Source: Trileptium ribeirensis
Taxonomy: Eukaryota; Nematoda; Enoplea; Enoplida; Thoracostomopsidae
NCBI GenBank assembly: GCA_030248225.1
Contig: JASANE010012050.1
Coordinates: forward strand, 1 to 64,000
Direction: 5' to 3'
DNA: 64,000 bases
Shown here: positions 41,001 to 45,004 of the stretch, one piece after another
How positions within the stretch are numbered: position 1 is the first letter of the stretch
Layout of the letters: every line of letters begins with the position of its first letter
Made by a program: the position numbers and the translations under genes
Notes under the pieces: model-generated
Told to the model about the DNA's origin: nothing
What the model saw: only the letters and a program-made list of their open reading frames with translations
Databases searched by the model: none

Positions 41001-42406
41001 AACTAAAACGAGATGCTGCGCTAAGACCGTTTTGTTTAGCGCTATAACTTTTAATTATTCGCTTGCCAGATCACACCATGATTAATATTTAGCTCAAGCC
41101 AACCGCATAAGTAATAAACCCAACAATAGACTATTAATAGCTGAACTTAAGTAAATCAGAGTATTCTTCTTTGCAAACATACAGACGACAGCATTACAAT
41201 TGGAGCATTCTGGTCCAGCAAATATACGCACCCCTTATGGTTCTTTTCGATTATCTCACCCAGCTCGCGTTTGCCCAAAAATGGTCAGATTTTGGAAATT
41301 TTGGTATTTTTGTGATCCTCGAAACCTCCCCTGATCATTTCAACCATAAAATAGAATTCTTAAAATTATCGATTTTTTCGGGTCCCATGCGAACCCAAAA
41401 ATTTGTTTTCTTAAAAATTGGATTATTACCCACCATTCAACGGGCTCCGATAAAAGTATCCTAAGTTATGGCCAAAAACTGCTCAATTGCTGATCCTCTC
41501 AGCCTCCACTAGCTTTTGGCCATAACTTAGGATCCGATTACCAGATCCCGTTAAAAATAACACCATTAGACTCAGCTCATCAAGCTGCGTTGAGTGGTGT
41601 ATAAAAATCAAATTTTTAAGAAAAAAATTTTGGGTACACGAGGGGGACCCTTGGGACCCGAAAAAATCTAAAATTTTAAAAATTGTACTTTTGGTTGAAA
41701 TGATCAGGGGAGGTCTCGAGGATCACAAATATACAAAAATTTCCAGAATCTGACTTTTTTGGGCTAACGCATGCTGGGAGATAATGGAAAAGAACCCCCT
41801 TATTTCCTAGCTAAATATAAATTAGGGGACCAACTCACCAGTATCCGCCTGTCCCATGGTCGAGTCCCATAGTTATGATCAATAGAACTTGTGCCGGCCG
41901 TTTGTGAAAATTTTGAGAAGATTGGCCAAAATTGGTCAAAATTTGGATTAAATCCCAATTAATTGGGTCAAAGTTCTGTAACACTCCGCAGATTCTCGAA
42001 TTTGTAAGCAAACTATTTTAGAATATTGCTTGCCCGTCTTTTTAGTGTCCGCATTTTTTAGACTGTCTTTTTGACTTTGGTAGGAGCAACAAATTTCGAA
42101 TAAACCCATATACCAAGTGGTCAGTTACTAATTTCATCAAAGTCTAGTGCGTAATGATGTTTTTAGAGGTTCAAATGGATTGATATAGTTCCACATTGAG
42201 TATCTCGTTAGATCTATGCGTATGCTGATGTTACATTTATAGACACAACTATAAAATTAATAATTTGCTAAATATCAGTTCAAATGAATTAAACGGAAGC
42301 ATTCGGTTACCTCGAAACCAACTCCATTTGCGTCCCGAAGCTTAGACACAGAAGCGATATCAGACAACGCGATTCGACCAATAGATTTTCGTTTCTGTTC
42401 ATCTTG
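4915..42406 (-). CDS. PLEKHH/MAX-1 family gene, partial (14 exons)
   Basis: Whole-gene entry; the exons are listed separately. Fourteen minus-strand exons at 42406-42311, 40136-40067, 33079-32988, 31955-31875, 29428-29246, 27342-27237, 24460-24348, 21747-21583, 17736-17636, 15277-15100, 14186-14031, 12493-12396, 6995-6854 and 5024-4915 join in one frame through 13 GT-AG introns. The product runs PH1 (C-terminal part), linker, PH2, MyTH4, then FERM F1 and part of F2, which is the order of animal PLEKHH1/2 and nematode MAX-1. These are cytoplasmic membrane- and cytoskeleton-associated adaptors; MAX-1 acts in UNC-5/netrin motor-axon guidance and PLEKHH2 is an actin-binding podocyte protein (family knowledge). 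The N-terminal coiled coil, first PH1 strands, most of F2, F3 and the stop were not found. Introns total about 36 kb and hold nearly all the transposon remnants described here. It reads as a live gene: no in-frame stop or frameshift in any exon. Confidence 0.9.
5542..5774 (-). CDS. Unassigned frame with faint FERM F3 resemblance
   Basis: A 77-codon minus-strand frame ending in TAA at 5542, open back to an AG at 5775. It contains CSILQHKLHYISVHTLKD and ends IDHIVSLFFSGSLLD. The pattern Ile-Leu-x-His followed by a late amphipathic helix recalls F3 of PLEKHH proteins. However it lies between two F2 exons (6854-6995 and 4915-5024) that join each other in perfect phase, and its own phase does not fit the upstream exon. 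I therefore leave it out of the gene model. Confidence 0.18.
5949..6629. mobile_element. Possible hAT-like non-autonomous element in intron
   Basis: The left side begins GAGGGCCGGCGCAAGC and the right side ends GCCGGCTCTG (reverse complement CAGAGCCGGC). Internally CTAGGGGGCCCACAC on the left faces GGGGCCCTGCG on the right. About 680 bp, no transposase. I see no matching target duplication, so the limits are approximate. It sits in the intron between the two F2 exons. Confidence 0.35.
6854..6995 (-). CDS. PLEKHH-like exon M: FERM F2 lobe, first helices
   Basis: One hundred and forty-two bases (1 plus 47 codons), donor CAG|GTAAAT. The acceptor ATATTTCAG has a textbook branch-point motif (TTCTAAC) about 20 bases upstream. 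The peptide YFFRTHVKSETERDKIF then QCYQLSQAVRDGKFPTN then LAVELCSILAQ aligns to Y-F-R-x-x-V-x-x-E-T-E-R-E-x-L-L-L-x-Y-Q-x-x-x-x-I-x-x-G-x-F-P-x-x-x-x-L-A-L-E-x-A-A-L-M-A-Q of FERM F2. The preceding intron is 5.4 kb. Confidence 0.94.
6996..9560. other. Intron sequence, becoming GC-richer after 7.85 kb
   Basis: Left part of the 5.4-kb intron between the exons at 12493-12396 and 6995-6854. From about 7850 base composition shifts toward GC, with strings like CCGGGGCCGCCAATCTCC near 8530 and CCAGGAGGACTTTCCTCG mirrored by GGGAAAGTCCCTCCTGG at 9259-9303, a hairpin of about 14 bp. The plus-strand 135-codon frame at 9099-9506 has no family I recognise. Probably old mobile-element sequence. Confidence 0.4.
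9258..9304. repeat. Hairpin-forming inverted repeat
   Basis: CCAGGAGGACTTTCC at the left faces GGAAAGTCCCTCCTGG at the right across a loop of roughly 16 bases. The two arms are complementary apart from a base or two. No RNA gene family is recognised; it may be part of a mobile element. Confidence 0.5.
9560..11830. other. GC-richer island in intron, unclassified
   Basis: About 2.3 kb with higher GC than its flanks. All frames are broken by stops and none exceeds 90 codons. A plus-strand stretch near 11260-11450 reads briefly without stops but shows no reverse-transcriptase, integrase or transposase motif I can identify. The abrupt return to AT-rich sequence after 11826 suggests an inserted, decayed element. 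I could not find terminal repeats. Confidence 0.4.
11831..12395. other. AT-rich intron sequence
   Basis: Nothing recognised. It separates the GC-richer island from the exon at 12396-12493. Confidence 0.5.
12396..12493 (-). CDS. PLEKHH-like exon L: F1-F2 junction
   Basis: Ninety-eight bases (32 codons plus AG), acceptor ATGTTTAG and strong donor GTAAGG. The peptide LCDVIHDWESKLLENK then SGKFPSNRVIRLSLQK matches the family stretch I-C-D-x-I-S-K-W-E ... R-x-V-R-L-x-Y-K-N-R. The split Arg codon AG|A is completed by the next exon, giving QKR-YFF where the family has KNR-LYF. Confidence 0.93.
12494..13169. other. AT-rich intron sequence
   Basis: Part of the intron between the exons at 14031 and 12493. 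Several short overlapping frames (for example minus 13004-12732) read as low-complexity protein with no domain. Confidence 0.4.
13170..13600. repeat. Dispersed repeat, copy 2
   Basis: The second copy of the repeat at 3285-3721, recognised by GGTTCGCGGTAACTA and CTAAAGTGGACTCAC at matching ends and similar spacing. It lies in the intron between the exons at 14031 and 12493. The 66-codon frame at 13477-13677 overlaps it and has no recognisable domain. Confidence 0.45.
14031..14186 (-). CDS. PLEKHH-like exon K: FERM F1 lobe
   Basis: Fifty-two codons in phase 0/0. It begins LVGFDGSSTVSECLEML, matching the family's V-V-G-F-D-x-S-x-T-V, and continues GLTSSLDGGWMLYHDDAQIQ to a terminal Lys. The acceptor is the A-preceded AAATTTAAG and the donor AAG|GTTAAC, both weaker than at other exons; the exact match of peptide and phase makes the call firm. 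The usual S-G-F-A-L-F-T-D-D-P is replaced by G-G-W-M-L-Y-H-D-D-A. Confidence 0.9.
14187..15099. other. Intron with possible MITE fragment
   Basis: The stretch 14850-15020 has GGCCAATGTCAAGTTTAGGGG followed by repeated AAGCTTAAGCTTAAG and CTAAGCCTAAGCG words and a GGGGGAGGGCTAGCCCCCC palindrome. The opening resembles the ends of the elements at 30193 and 33118, but I could not define a pair of termini. The rest is unremarkable. Confidence 0.35.
15100..15277 (-). CDS. PLEKHH-like exon J: MyTH4 end and FERM F1 start
   Basis: One hundred and seventy-eight bases (1 plus 59 codons), acceptor ATTAATGACAG and donor CAA|GTAAGC. Segments visible are GQFATFCQRALERSLENG, PRLTRLSRMETMSLLTRKPY and QHSKPHSIPVHLPNETYQ. 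MyTH4-FERM proteins read G-x-Y/F-A-x-x-C-Q-R-x-x-E-R-T, then P-S-R-x-E, then the start of the FERM F1 lobe S-I-P-V-H-F-x-N-G-T-Y. All of these are present, so the domain boundary is inside this exon. Confidence 0.96.
15425..15520. repeat. GC-rich patch with a run of 16 G
   Basis: Sixteen consecutive G at 15496-15511 follow CGCCCCCCAG. Just left, GTCGGACCGACCCCCC and TGGGTGGTCCGAACTACCC form partly inverted words. A homopolymer of this length is unusual in this otherwise AT-rich intron; it is probably the remains of a MITE with C/G tracts. Confidence 0.6.
15521..16795. other. AT-rich intron sequence
   Basis: Intron between the exons at 17636 and 15277. A short direct repetition AATCCAATCCAAACTAATCC near 15911 is the only visible structure. 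Confidence 0.4.
16796..16973. mobile_element. Short hAT-like MITE
   Basis: The left end CATTGGCGTCGCCACGGGG faces a right end GGCAACGCCTCCAG (reverse complement CTGGAGGCGTTGCC). The flanks carry ATGCAAG on the left (16789-16795) and ATGTAAG on the right (16974-16980), a likely degraded target duplication. About 178 bp, GC-rich (GGGCGCTGGAAGCACGTGCCCC), no coding capacity. The 92-codon minus frame across it is a shadow. Confidence 0.45.
17636..17736 (-). CDS. PLEKHH-like exon I: MyTH4 tryptophan-rich helix
   Basis: One hundred and one bases (33 codons plus AG). Acceptor GTTATAG, donor GTATTT. The peptide AWQLLALSLPLFLPNQ then YSVLWLLRKQLDRWSVR is the MyTH4 C-W-Q-L-L-A-L-x-x-P-L-F-L-P segment followed by the helix that ends L-W-x-L-K-x-x-L-x-R. 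An in-frame TAG lies directly before the exon and forms the splice acceptor, which fixes the start. The usual Cys before Trp is Ala here. Confidence 0.93.
18304..18630. mobile_element. MITE with about 31-bp terminal inverted repeats
   Basis: The left end TAAGCTGGGTTCACATGTCA then AACTTTTTGCT; the reverse complement of the right end reads TAAGCTGCGTTCTCACGTCA then AACTTTTTGCT. Three mismatches in about 31 bases. The inner part is AT-rich with repeated AAATTTTGAT/TCAAATTT words on both sides, so the whole 327 bp folds back. Family not assigned; TTA/TAA at the ends could be part of a target duplication. Confidence 0.7.
18631..20033. other. Intron, possible left part of the Merlin element
   Basis: Near 19490-19620 there is a stretch with AGGCTATTTAAGACACTGAG and AAAATAAACTCTCC that looks like the end of a mobile element. 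Frames between 19750 and 20007 lie upstream of the transposase; they do not show the zinc-binding N-terminus expected of Merlin transposases. No clear terminal repeat was found. Confidence 0.35.
20034..20676 (+). pseudogene. Merlin (IS1595/ISXO2-like) DDE transposase, frameshifted
   Basis: Two overlapping plus-strand frames together encode the catalytic domain of a Merlin-type transposase (Pfam ISXO2-like family). The first frame (from 20034) has SGISKRTVIDWYMKLRDIC, GGPGVVVQVDES with the first catalytic Asp, then KRKYDRGRMV and WVFGIYD. Near 20335-20360 the match moves to the other frame (ending 20676): RFVRSDTTIWSDEWRAYRGI with the second Asp, HQTVNHSRNFVDPVTG, and TNSVEAYWSRLKNK with the catalytic Glu. 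The shift falls after GTRDAAS, where the family has A-x-T-L-L-P-x-I, so bases were lost. All three catalytic positions survive but the protein cannot be made without frameshifting, and the N-terminal part is missing or unrecognisable. It lies in a gene intron, antisense to the host gene. Confidence 0.9.
20705..21127. repeat. Perfect 86-bp inverted repeat with 251-bp spacer
   Basis: Arm 20705-20790 (starting ATTTTACATAATAAAAATGC, ending GCAATGCAAGTCGC) is identical to the reverse complement of 21042-21127. Beyond the outer ends both sides share TTCAAAATTT, with an 8-base CCACTATT inserted only on the left. Immediately follows the Merlin transposase. It could be a young foldback or MITE, or a duplicated Merlin end; arms of this family were not found to the left of the transposase. 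The 251-bp middle has GC-richer words (GTAGGTCGACTCGGCAGCCG) and no frame of note. Confidence 0.95.
21462..21559. repeat. 49-bp tandem duplication beside a splice donor
   Basis: Two units, 21462-21510 and 21511-21559, each starting AAAAAGGATGCAAAYGACAG and containing ACAAGGG and GAGAAAATCTTTCTCAGT, differ at about three positions. Each unit has the short palindrome GAGAAAATCTTTCTC. The array ends 24 bases from the donor of the MyTH4 exon (21583-21747), inside the intron. Confidence 0.85.
21583..21747 (-). CDS. PLEKHH-like exon H: MyTH4 core
   Basis: Fifty-five codons, phase 0/0; acceptor TATATTTCAG and donor CAG|GTAATA. It starts SCHLFSTVPL, then DYHVDLAQNALGQVTNCPEL, then QDELMCQLIKLTSSN. 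S-C-x-L-F, D-Y-H-V-x-L-A-Q, H/C-P-E-L-Q-x-E-x-x-C-Q-L-I/M-K-x-T is the MyTH4 signature of PLEKHH and MyTH4-FERM myosins; the first block S-C-x-L-F is closer to PLEKHH. Two 49-bp direct repeats lie just beyond the donor in the following intron. Confidence 0.95.
21748..24347. other. Intron, no assigned gene
   Basis: Mostly AT-rich. An 84-codon plus frame at 22998-23252 (MATGTISGVVAIGHF, GRVNFIRVGTNGDAYMYMLY) is less biased in composition than its surroundings but matches no family I know. At 23868 GTGGCGGATCCAAG looks like a transposon end without a partner. Frames at 23287-23609 are low complexity. Confidence 0.35.
24348..24460 (-). CDS. PLEKHH-like exon G: MyTH4 start
   Basis: One hundred and thirteen bases (2 plus 37 codons), acceptor GATTTTCAG and donor AAA|GTATGT. 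After the split Asp the peptide reads SKLWTNSLICDCDPTVPEPL then TSIKDEGRRKDAMKLYK. It occupies the place of the family's D-S-x-L-W-x-x-P ... L-T-x-L-P-x-E-x-L-x-x-E-A-x-K-L-F-K segment, with the Leu-Trp and terminal Lys-Leu-Tyr-Lys kept and the middle quite diverged. Phases fit both neighbours. Confidence 0.87.
24461..27236. other. Intron with dispersed-repeat fragments
   Basis: At 24530 CACTGACGTAGCTAGGGAG resembles a hAT-like end with no partner seen. From about 26100 to 26530 there is a block with TATCATTGGAAAGCCTTGG, GGACAAAATGACGTCATTTTG (palindromic) and GACAGACACACAGACAGGAC, which reads like a dispersed repeat body and tail. The 104- and 105-codon plus frames (25903-26217, 26822-27139) have no recognised domain. 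Confidence 0.35.
27237..27342 (-). CDS. PLEKHH-like exon F: end of PH2 and link to MyTH4
   Basis: One hundred and six bases: 35 codons plus G, donor CAG|GTAGAT, acceptor TTTTGATTTAG. The peptide is DRWLYHLNLASAGGQHP then GTAYEKLVQKLMEEDGDP. The D-x-W-L-Y-H-L helix ends PH2 and the G-T-x-Y-E-x-L-x-x-K-L-M-x-x-x-G-D-P stretch is characteristic of PLEKHH proteins just before the MyTH4 domain. The trailing G joins AT of the next exon as Asp. Confidence 0.95.
27343..28425. other. Intron, nothing recognised
   Basis: AT-rich sequence; the frames at 27522-27854 (minus) and 27806-28057 (plus) are not recognised. A GC-richer patch at 28205-28320 repeats GTGGGTC/ACCGTGGGT words (GGTGGGTCAT, GTGGGTCACC, CGTGGGTCG, CGTGGGTG, ATGGGTCGCC). 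Confidence 0.35.
28426..29031. repeat. Two-copy tandem duplication, 287 and 319 bp
   Basis: Copy 1 (28426-28712) and copy 2 (28713-29031) both start AGCTTATATATAGATAACAT and both end with a TGTTGCATTTTT motif. They differ by a few percent substitutions. Copy 1 lacks 32 bases (AAAACAATTGCAAATTTACA then GTGGATGAGTTG) that in copy 2 lie between two GAGTTG words, so the loss is explained by recombination between the hexamers. No coding potential. Confidence 0.93.
29246..29428 (-). CDS. PLEKHH-like exon E: PH2 central part
   Basis: Sixty-one codons exactly, phase 0/0, acceptor TTTTAATAG and donor AAG|GTGAGA. It starts TPSGQIALQGARVSDV and continues NRTSDDSGSDD, an acidic loop, then ends TYIVLPSREEK. 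PLEKHH PH2 domains have the same order: P-x-G-x-I, V-x-x-V-D-R-S-C-D-S-D-E-D acidic loop, then T-Y-L-L-I-x-x-K-x-E-K. The acidic insert within PH2 is a useful family marker. Confidence 0.93.
29429..29939. other. Intron left of the nested element
   Basis: Ordinary AT-rich sequence. It ends in GGGCACCGTTG, whose last eight bases recur at 31209-31216 as the possible target duplication of the inserted element. Confidence 0.4.
30165..30850. repeat. (AAT)n microsatellite split by the inner element
   Basis: TAATAATAATAATAATAA at 30166-30188 and a longer run of AAT/AAAAT units at 30768-30850 lie on the two sides of the inner element. Either the element inserted into one microsatellite or each end carries its own run. 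Confidence 0.8.
30193..30769. mobile_element. Inner element with GGGAAACGGG subterminal array
   Basis: Terminal inverted repeats of about 36 bp: the left end ATGGCCAATGTCACCTTTAG continues GGGCTTCCCGTTTCCC, and the reverse complement of the right end reads ATGGCCCATGTCACCTTTAG then the same. About 577 bp. The right two-fifths (30400-30745) is an array of GGGAAACGGGAAACTTGGG words with A-rich variants. Both sides abut (AAT)n, so it apparently entered a trinucleotide repeat. Frames within are repetitive by-products. Confidence 0.8.
31217..31874. other. Intron between nested element and PH2 exon
   Basis: No exon accepted. A minus-strand frame at 31562-31338 starts beside a consensus GTAAGT but has no domain match, and the phase and content needed here are already supplied by the exon at 31875-31955. 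Confidence 0.4.
31875..31955 (-). CDS. PLEKHH-like exon D: PH2 strands 2-4
   Basis: Twenty-seven codons in phase 0/0, acceptor CCAACTTCAG and a consensus donor ACA|GTAAGT. The peptide VKYGHSKRCWC then LLIDRSMLFFKSPTET matches the PLEKHH signature V-K-x-G-H-S-K-x-x-W-C-x-L followed by a Tyr/Phe-rich strand and Lys-Ser. This exon was missed at first because it is short and other frames of the same stretch have stops. It joins the flanking exons without any frame correction. Confidence 0.92.
32363..32608. other. Isolated GC-rich block, unrecognised
   Basis: About 245 bases of clearly GC-rich sequence in an AT-rich intron, open on the minus strand for 81 codons (Gly/Arg/Ser-rich). Another minus frame reads CPRCEVSCG, a zinc-ribbon-like word, but is soon stopped. 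No termini or family recognised. It could be a fragment of a retroelement coding region or contaminating GC-rich DNA carried by a mobile element. Confidence 0.4.
32988..33079 (-). CDS. PLEKHH-like exon C: inter-PH linker and start of PH2
   Basis: Ninety-two bases with a strong acceptor (TTTTCTTTTTAG) and donor AAG|GTAAAG. After the split Thr codon the peptide is FQRALKSHTAAKLAS, then CPKLASTAIKGWITK. The last five residues, GWITK, are the first PH2 strand; PLEKHH proteins have GWLTK followed by V-K-x-G-H-S-K at the same place, which is exactly what the next exon supplies. A small MITE begins 38 bases upstream of the acceptor. Confidence 0.9.
33118..33242. mobile_element. Short MITE next to PH2-start exon
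   Basis: The left end GATCATGTCAAGTTTTA faces AAAATTTTGACATGAT on the right. The inside contains a second inverted pair, TTAGGCACTCAATAA against TTATTGAGTGCCCAA, and CTTAGGCTTGGCCTAAG. About 125 bp, lying 38 bases upstream of the acceptor of the exon at 32988-33079. Confidence 0.65.
33694..34165 (+). repeat. Head segment of GC-rich island, copy 1
   Basis: Begins GACGCAGCTGCATGGCGCAA and is homologous, on the opposite strand, to 47790-48251. Shared blocks include CTTCCTAACACCATG, GCAGGCGCGCTTCACG, GTGTGTTCGGACCCCGCCCG, TAGCACCGACACCTGCTC/TGACACTGACACCTGCTC, GGAAGTTGTTTG and CCCCACAGGGYTCCGAC. Identity drops with distance from the start. The flanks (CCGGT here, CCGTT there) give no clear target duplication. 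Confidence 0.9.
35459..35538 (+). repeat. tRNA-like sequence (A and B box)
   Basis: TGGCTGAGTGG is an exact match to an RNA polymerase III A box and GGTTCAACTC resembles a B box about 52 bases further on. GGACTTAAATTC between them recalls the anticodon arm of a Leu(UAA) tRNA. The acceptor and T stems pair poorly, so this is a tRNA-derived repeat head or a pseudogene and not a working tRNA. Confidence 0.45.
37950..38020. repeat. TA/CA microsatellite
   Basis: ATACATATATATATATATAT is followed by ACACACAAACACATGCACAA and ACACATACACTACACATG. Simple-sequence tract inside the GC-rich island. Confidence 0.85.
38370..38640. repeat. Two-copy direct repeat in GC-rich island
   Basis: GTTAACGGATGGGCGGAGCG then ACGCCCGCCGGGTAT at 38375 recurs as GTTAACGGGGCGGCGGAGCG then AGACCCGCCGGGTAT at 38548. 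After each copy comes a short hairpin (GGACTCAGCGTCC; GATGTCTCATCGAGACA) and GAGGGGTGATNCCGCC/GAGGGGTGATTCGCCC. The unit is about 170 bp. Confidence 0.8.
39549..39903. repeat. About 33-bp minisatellite with dimeric higher order
   Basis: Roughly eleven units of the form ACAAAATTGTTCATTATTATAA then ACGGTATTTTTAT. Left units vary; from about 39705 the array settles into an alternating pair (ACGGTATTTTTATAC and ACAGTATTATAC variants), giving a 66-bp dimer repeated about three times almost without change. It ends at 39903, followed by a GC-richer stretch with CGGCCCTGT on both strands, about 165 bases from the exon at 40067-40136. Confidence 0.93.
39904..40066. other. Spacer with GGCCCTGT inverted words
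   Basis: AACGGCCCTGTGCC, GTGACAGGGCCG and GCGGCCCTGTTAC occur within 100 bases, giving hairpin potential. A short plus-strand frame crosses it and the next exon and is not a gene. Confidence 0.5.
40067..40136 (-). CDS. PLEKHH-like exon B: end of PH domain 1
   Basis: Seventy bases (23 codons plus one base), starting in phase 0 after TTTATAG and ending before GTATGT. The peptide LQTNKGVYRLTAESRQ then TTEDWIK is the last strands and C-terminal helix of a PH domain; the Trp of the helix is the near-invariant PH tryptophan. The single A left at the end joins CA of the next exon to give Thr. It sits just left of a 33-bp minisatellite in the next intron. Confidence 0.87.
40137..41230. other. AT-rich intron, nothing recognised
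   Basis: Right part of the short intron between the exons at 42311 and 40136. Only low-complexity frames. Confidence 0.45.
41231..41802. mobile_element. Foldback element, about 270-bp arms
   Basis: The left arm (41231-41480) and right arm (41511-41802) are reverse complements with scattered mismatches and small gaps: CTTATGGTTCTTTTC/GGGGGTTCTTTTC at the outer ends, TTTGTGATCCTCGARACC and CCCCTGATCATTTCAACCA in the middle, and CCTAAGTTATGGCCAAAA at the inner ends. The loop is about 30 bp. The 97-codon plus frame in the left arm is a by-product. Lies in a 2.2-kb intron about 0.5 kb from a PH1 exon. Confidence 0.92.
41803..42310. other. Intron between foldback and PH1 exon
   Basis: TTGGCCAAAATTGGTCAAAATTTGG and similar words near 41930 repeat locally. 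No exon seen. Confidence 0.4.
42311..42406 (-). CDS. PLEKHH-like exon A: PH domain 1, middle strands
   Basis: Thirty-two codons, phase 0 at both ends. The acceptor is a pyrimidine-containing tract ending TTTCCAG and the donor is GAG|GTAACC. The peptide contains KSIGRIALSDIASVSKLRD and ends GVGFE, the usual PH pattern of a Gly-x-Ile-x-Leu strand followed by the next strand and a Phe-Glu. It must be preceded by an exon carrying the first PH strands and the conserved Trp-x-x-x-Trp-Phe; I searched upstream to the right edge and did not find a convincing one. A short frame near 42850 reads KLSWRTRNVIVYI after an AG and is a weak candidate. Confidence 0.8.
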
Positions 42407-42997
42407 CTGGAAAGGCCATGTTTTTAAAATTTTAAACGCTACTAAAACGTGGCTAACACATTGTTAAAAACATTTATTTAAAAAATAAATCCCAGGTTGA
42501 TTTCCCATCAATGGGGCTAAAAATAGATGAATAGTGAAGCAAAATTAGGTATATATACAATATGAGGAGCGACTGCGAAATGAGTCCACAGAGATGGCTA
42601 TAATTCGTGGTCATGTTTACGTGGAATGTTGATTTCAATCGGTATTGAATTTTTCACATTTCAATCTAACTTGGCATGATCAGAGACGATTCGTTTTAAT
42701 TCGATTCGATTGTACCCGATTCCTTTTGTCCTCAATGAATTTCACGACCAAAAGTGTGAAATCGGCCAATAGAACTGCATTAATACTCCATTTATTTTTG
42801 AATTCCATCGACAGCCGGAATGTAGACAATAACATTTCGCGTACGCCAGCTTAATTTTACTGCCGACAAAATTGCTTAGCTGAAAGTTGTAAGTTTAAAT
42901 TTCATCTTGGAATTAATAATCCCATACTGTACTTTATAAAAATGCATAAAAAATGCGCTGTTGCATTAGGGATATTTTGAATTTAGTAAACTCGCGG
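42407..42997. other. Region upstream of first assigned exon
   Basis: The missing first PH1 strands should lie here or further right. On the minus strand after CGGCAG at about 42870 a short frame reads KLSWRTRNVIVYI, reminiscent of a PH strand with Trp, but it has no good donor before its stop. The plus-strand 69-codon frame is not recognised. Confidence 0.3.
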
Positions 42998-43500
42998 GGA
43001 GGTGGTTAGGAGGTGACAAGAAGTTGACGACTTTCTCCAATTTTGCCAACTTTCCCATATTGTTGCAAATATTTCGCTTTGGGGTGGGGGGAGGGTTTGG
43101 TGTTCGAGGCCTCAGTGGTAGCGGTTGTTTGTGAAATTACACATACGTGCTAACGCTCCGAGGTCTCACGAGAGGCAGCCAGGGTGGGCGGGGGTGGTCG
43201 TCTCACTGGGGTAGACGATCTCAGGTGAGGTGGTTAGGAGTGACAAAAAGTTCACGACCACCCCTCCCCAATTTTTGCCAGTTTTGCCAAATTCGTTCCG
43301 AGGTCTCAGGGGAGCTGGCCAGCGTCGGCGGGGGAGGTGATTTCAGGGGGAATGAGGCCCTTGGGAGAAGTGGTGAGGGGGTAACAAGAAGTTGACGACT
43401 ATCCACCAATTTTTTGCCAATGTTTCTCTATTTTTCAACATTTTCGCTTTGGGTGCATGGAGATGAGAAGCGGGCTTGGGATTCGTGGTCTCAGAGGGGG
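42998..43500. repeat. Three-unit tandem array of the GCCAATTTT-type repeat
   Basis: Three diverged units begin with GAGGTGGTTAGGA or GAAGTGGTGAGGGGG at about 42998, 43227 and 43365, each followed by GTGACAARAAGTTSACGAC and then CCAATTTTTGCCAGTTTTGCC-like words. Units 1 and 3 continue into ATTTTCGCTTTGGGTG and a GGTCTCAG box. Spacing is 229 and 138 bases, so the units are unequal. Confidence 0.6.
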
Positions 43501-45004
43501 CTGCTACCCTAAACCCTGCTTCGGCATGTATGGAAATTAAATTATAAATACAGGTTGCAGAAATTACCGAGAGATTATTGTATCGCTTTATTTTAACACT
43601 GCACTGGCAGATGCGGTAAGGCTTTCACATGCGGCTACGCGTAATTCGGTATAAAAATTTATATTTGAACTCTCCAGACAGCAAACTCGGGGCGGCCTTT
43701 TTTTCTGGCCGAATTAAACCTCAATTCTGTTAATTATTGTCCACAATCGTATGTGGTAGGTGGACCGGTTTAGCTTTAATATCACAGTTCACGTTTATGG
43801 CTATTATGACAAACCAAATGCCGCTAACAGATTAAATATTTGAAGTAGTAAGGCAAAATATACGCCAATTTAGATGATACACACTTTAATCTAAAAATTA
43901 CTGGACTGATTTTCTGCAAAACTGTGTATATATGATAACATTGCATACGTAGCCCATCTTTTTGAAACAGGTACCATTTAGTTAAAATGCGAAGATTGCC
44001 CCTTCACCCCTAAATTTCTCGCAAGGTCTTACTTGACTCAAGTTTTAAATATGCAAAAACGCGAGCGTAGCGAAAAAAGTTTCCGTAAGTAGCTTGAATT
44101 GTGCGAACATCCCATTTTTGCTTGTTCGTGCCACGCATATACCACCACTTGGTTGATGGATTTTCTGAAGACCTGTGATTTCACCTGTAATGAAATCTAA
44201 CTGTATTTTTGTATATATCACGGCTACGATGATTTATTGCAGGAATCCACACAAATCCTACGCGGATACTTTCTTGTTTGCTGAATGTTAATAATGAACT
44301 GATATACTATTAAACCAGTTGAAAACGACACTTCTGTGTTCAAAGCTGCGTAAAGTCTGTTATGGAACTTTTAAAACGTTCTAGGCTGCTACAAAGTGCA
44401 ATTTGGAGTTGGTCAGCGTTTGAATTTTTTAATTTAGCTCTACTCTAACAGCACGAATGCTTTTCGCGGTAGGTTTTGATCAATATTGATATCGGGACTC
44501 CAAATTTGACGGTTATTGGACAGTTTTCCTAATCAATATAATACTGTTGTCGTTAAACAGGTATCGTCTTTTCTACTATTTGTCAATCCGCATTTGTGCA
44601 GGTTTAACATTTTGAGTTCGTTTCCTAATCGATCACAATTACGCGATCATAATCTGCTTTAGATCTTTATGAGTTACCGTTCGTAGTCTGTGTACGATCA
44701 CAACTACTAAAATAATGATTTCTCAGCATCGCTGCAGCTGCTTTTGTGTGTCATAGGTTCGTAGTTCACACACAGCTGCTGCAGCTATATTCTTATTTGT
44801 GTTTTTGAAACCGTGGCAATTTCGATTATATGCATATTTGATATATTAATACTTTAGTAGGGATTGTTTTAATACAAGTGATAATTTTGCGACAGCTGTA
44901 GTAATAGCTAGGAAATGAGCGTAGAACGTAGATATAGTATTAATTAGGAAATGCGCATAGAACATAGATATAAAATGTTATTTGAAAATATTATATGAAT
45001 CATA
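43501..45004. other. AT-rich sequence with one hairpin and a short duplication
   Basis: At 44732-44786 GCTGCAGCTGCTTTTGTGTG faces ACACACAGCTGCTGCAGC, an almost perfect hairpin. At 44910-44970 TAGGAAATGAGCGTAGAACG is repeated as TAGGAAATGCGCATAGAACA, each followed by TAGATATA. No gene seen. Confidence 0.6.
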
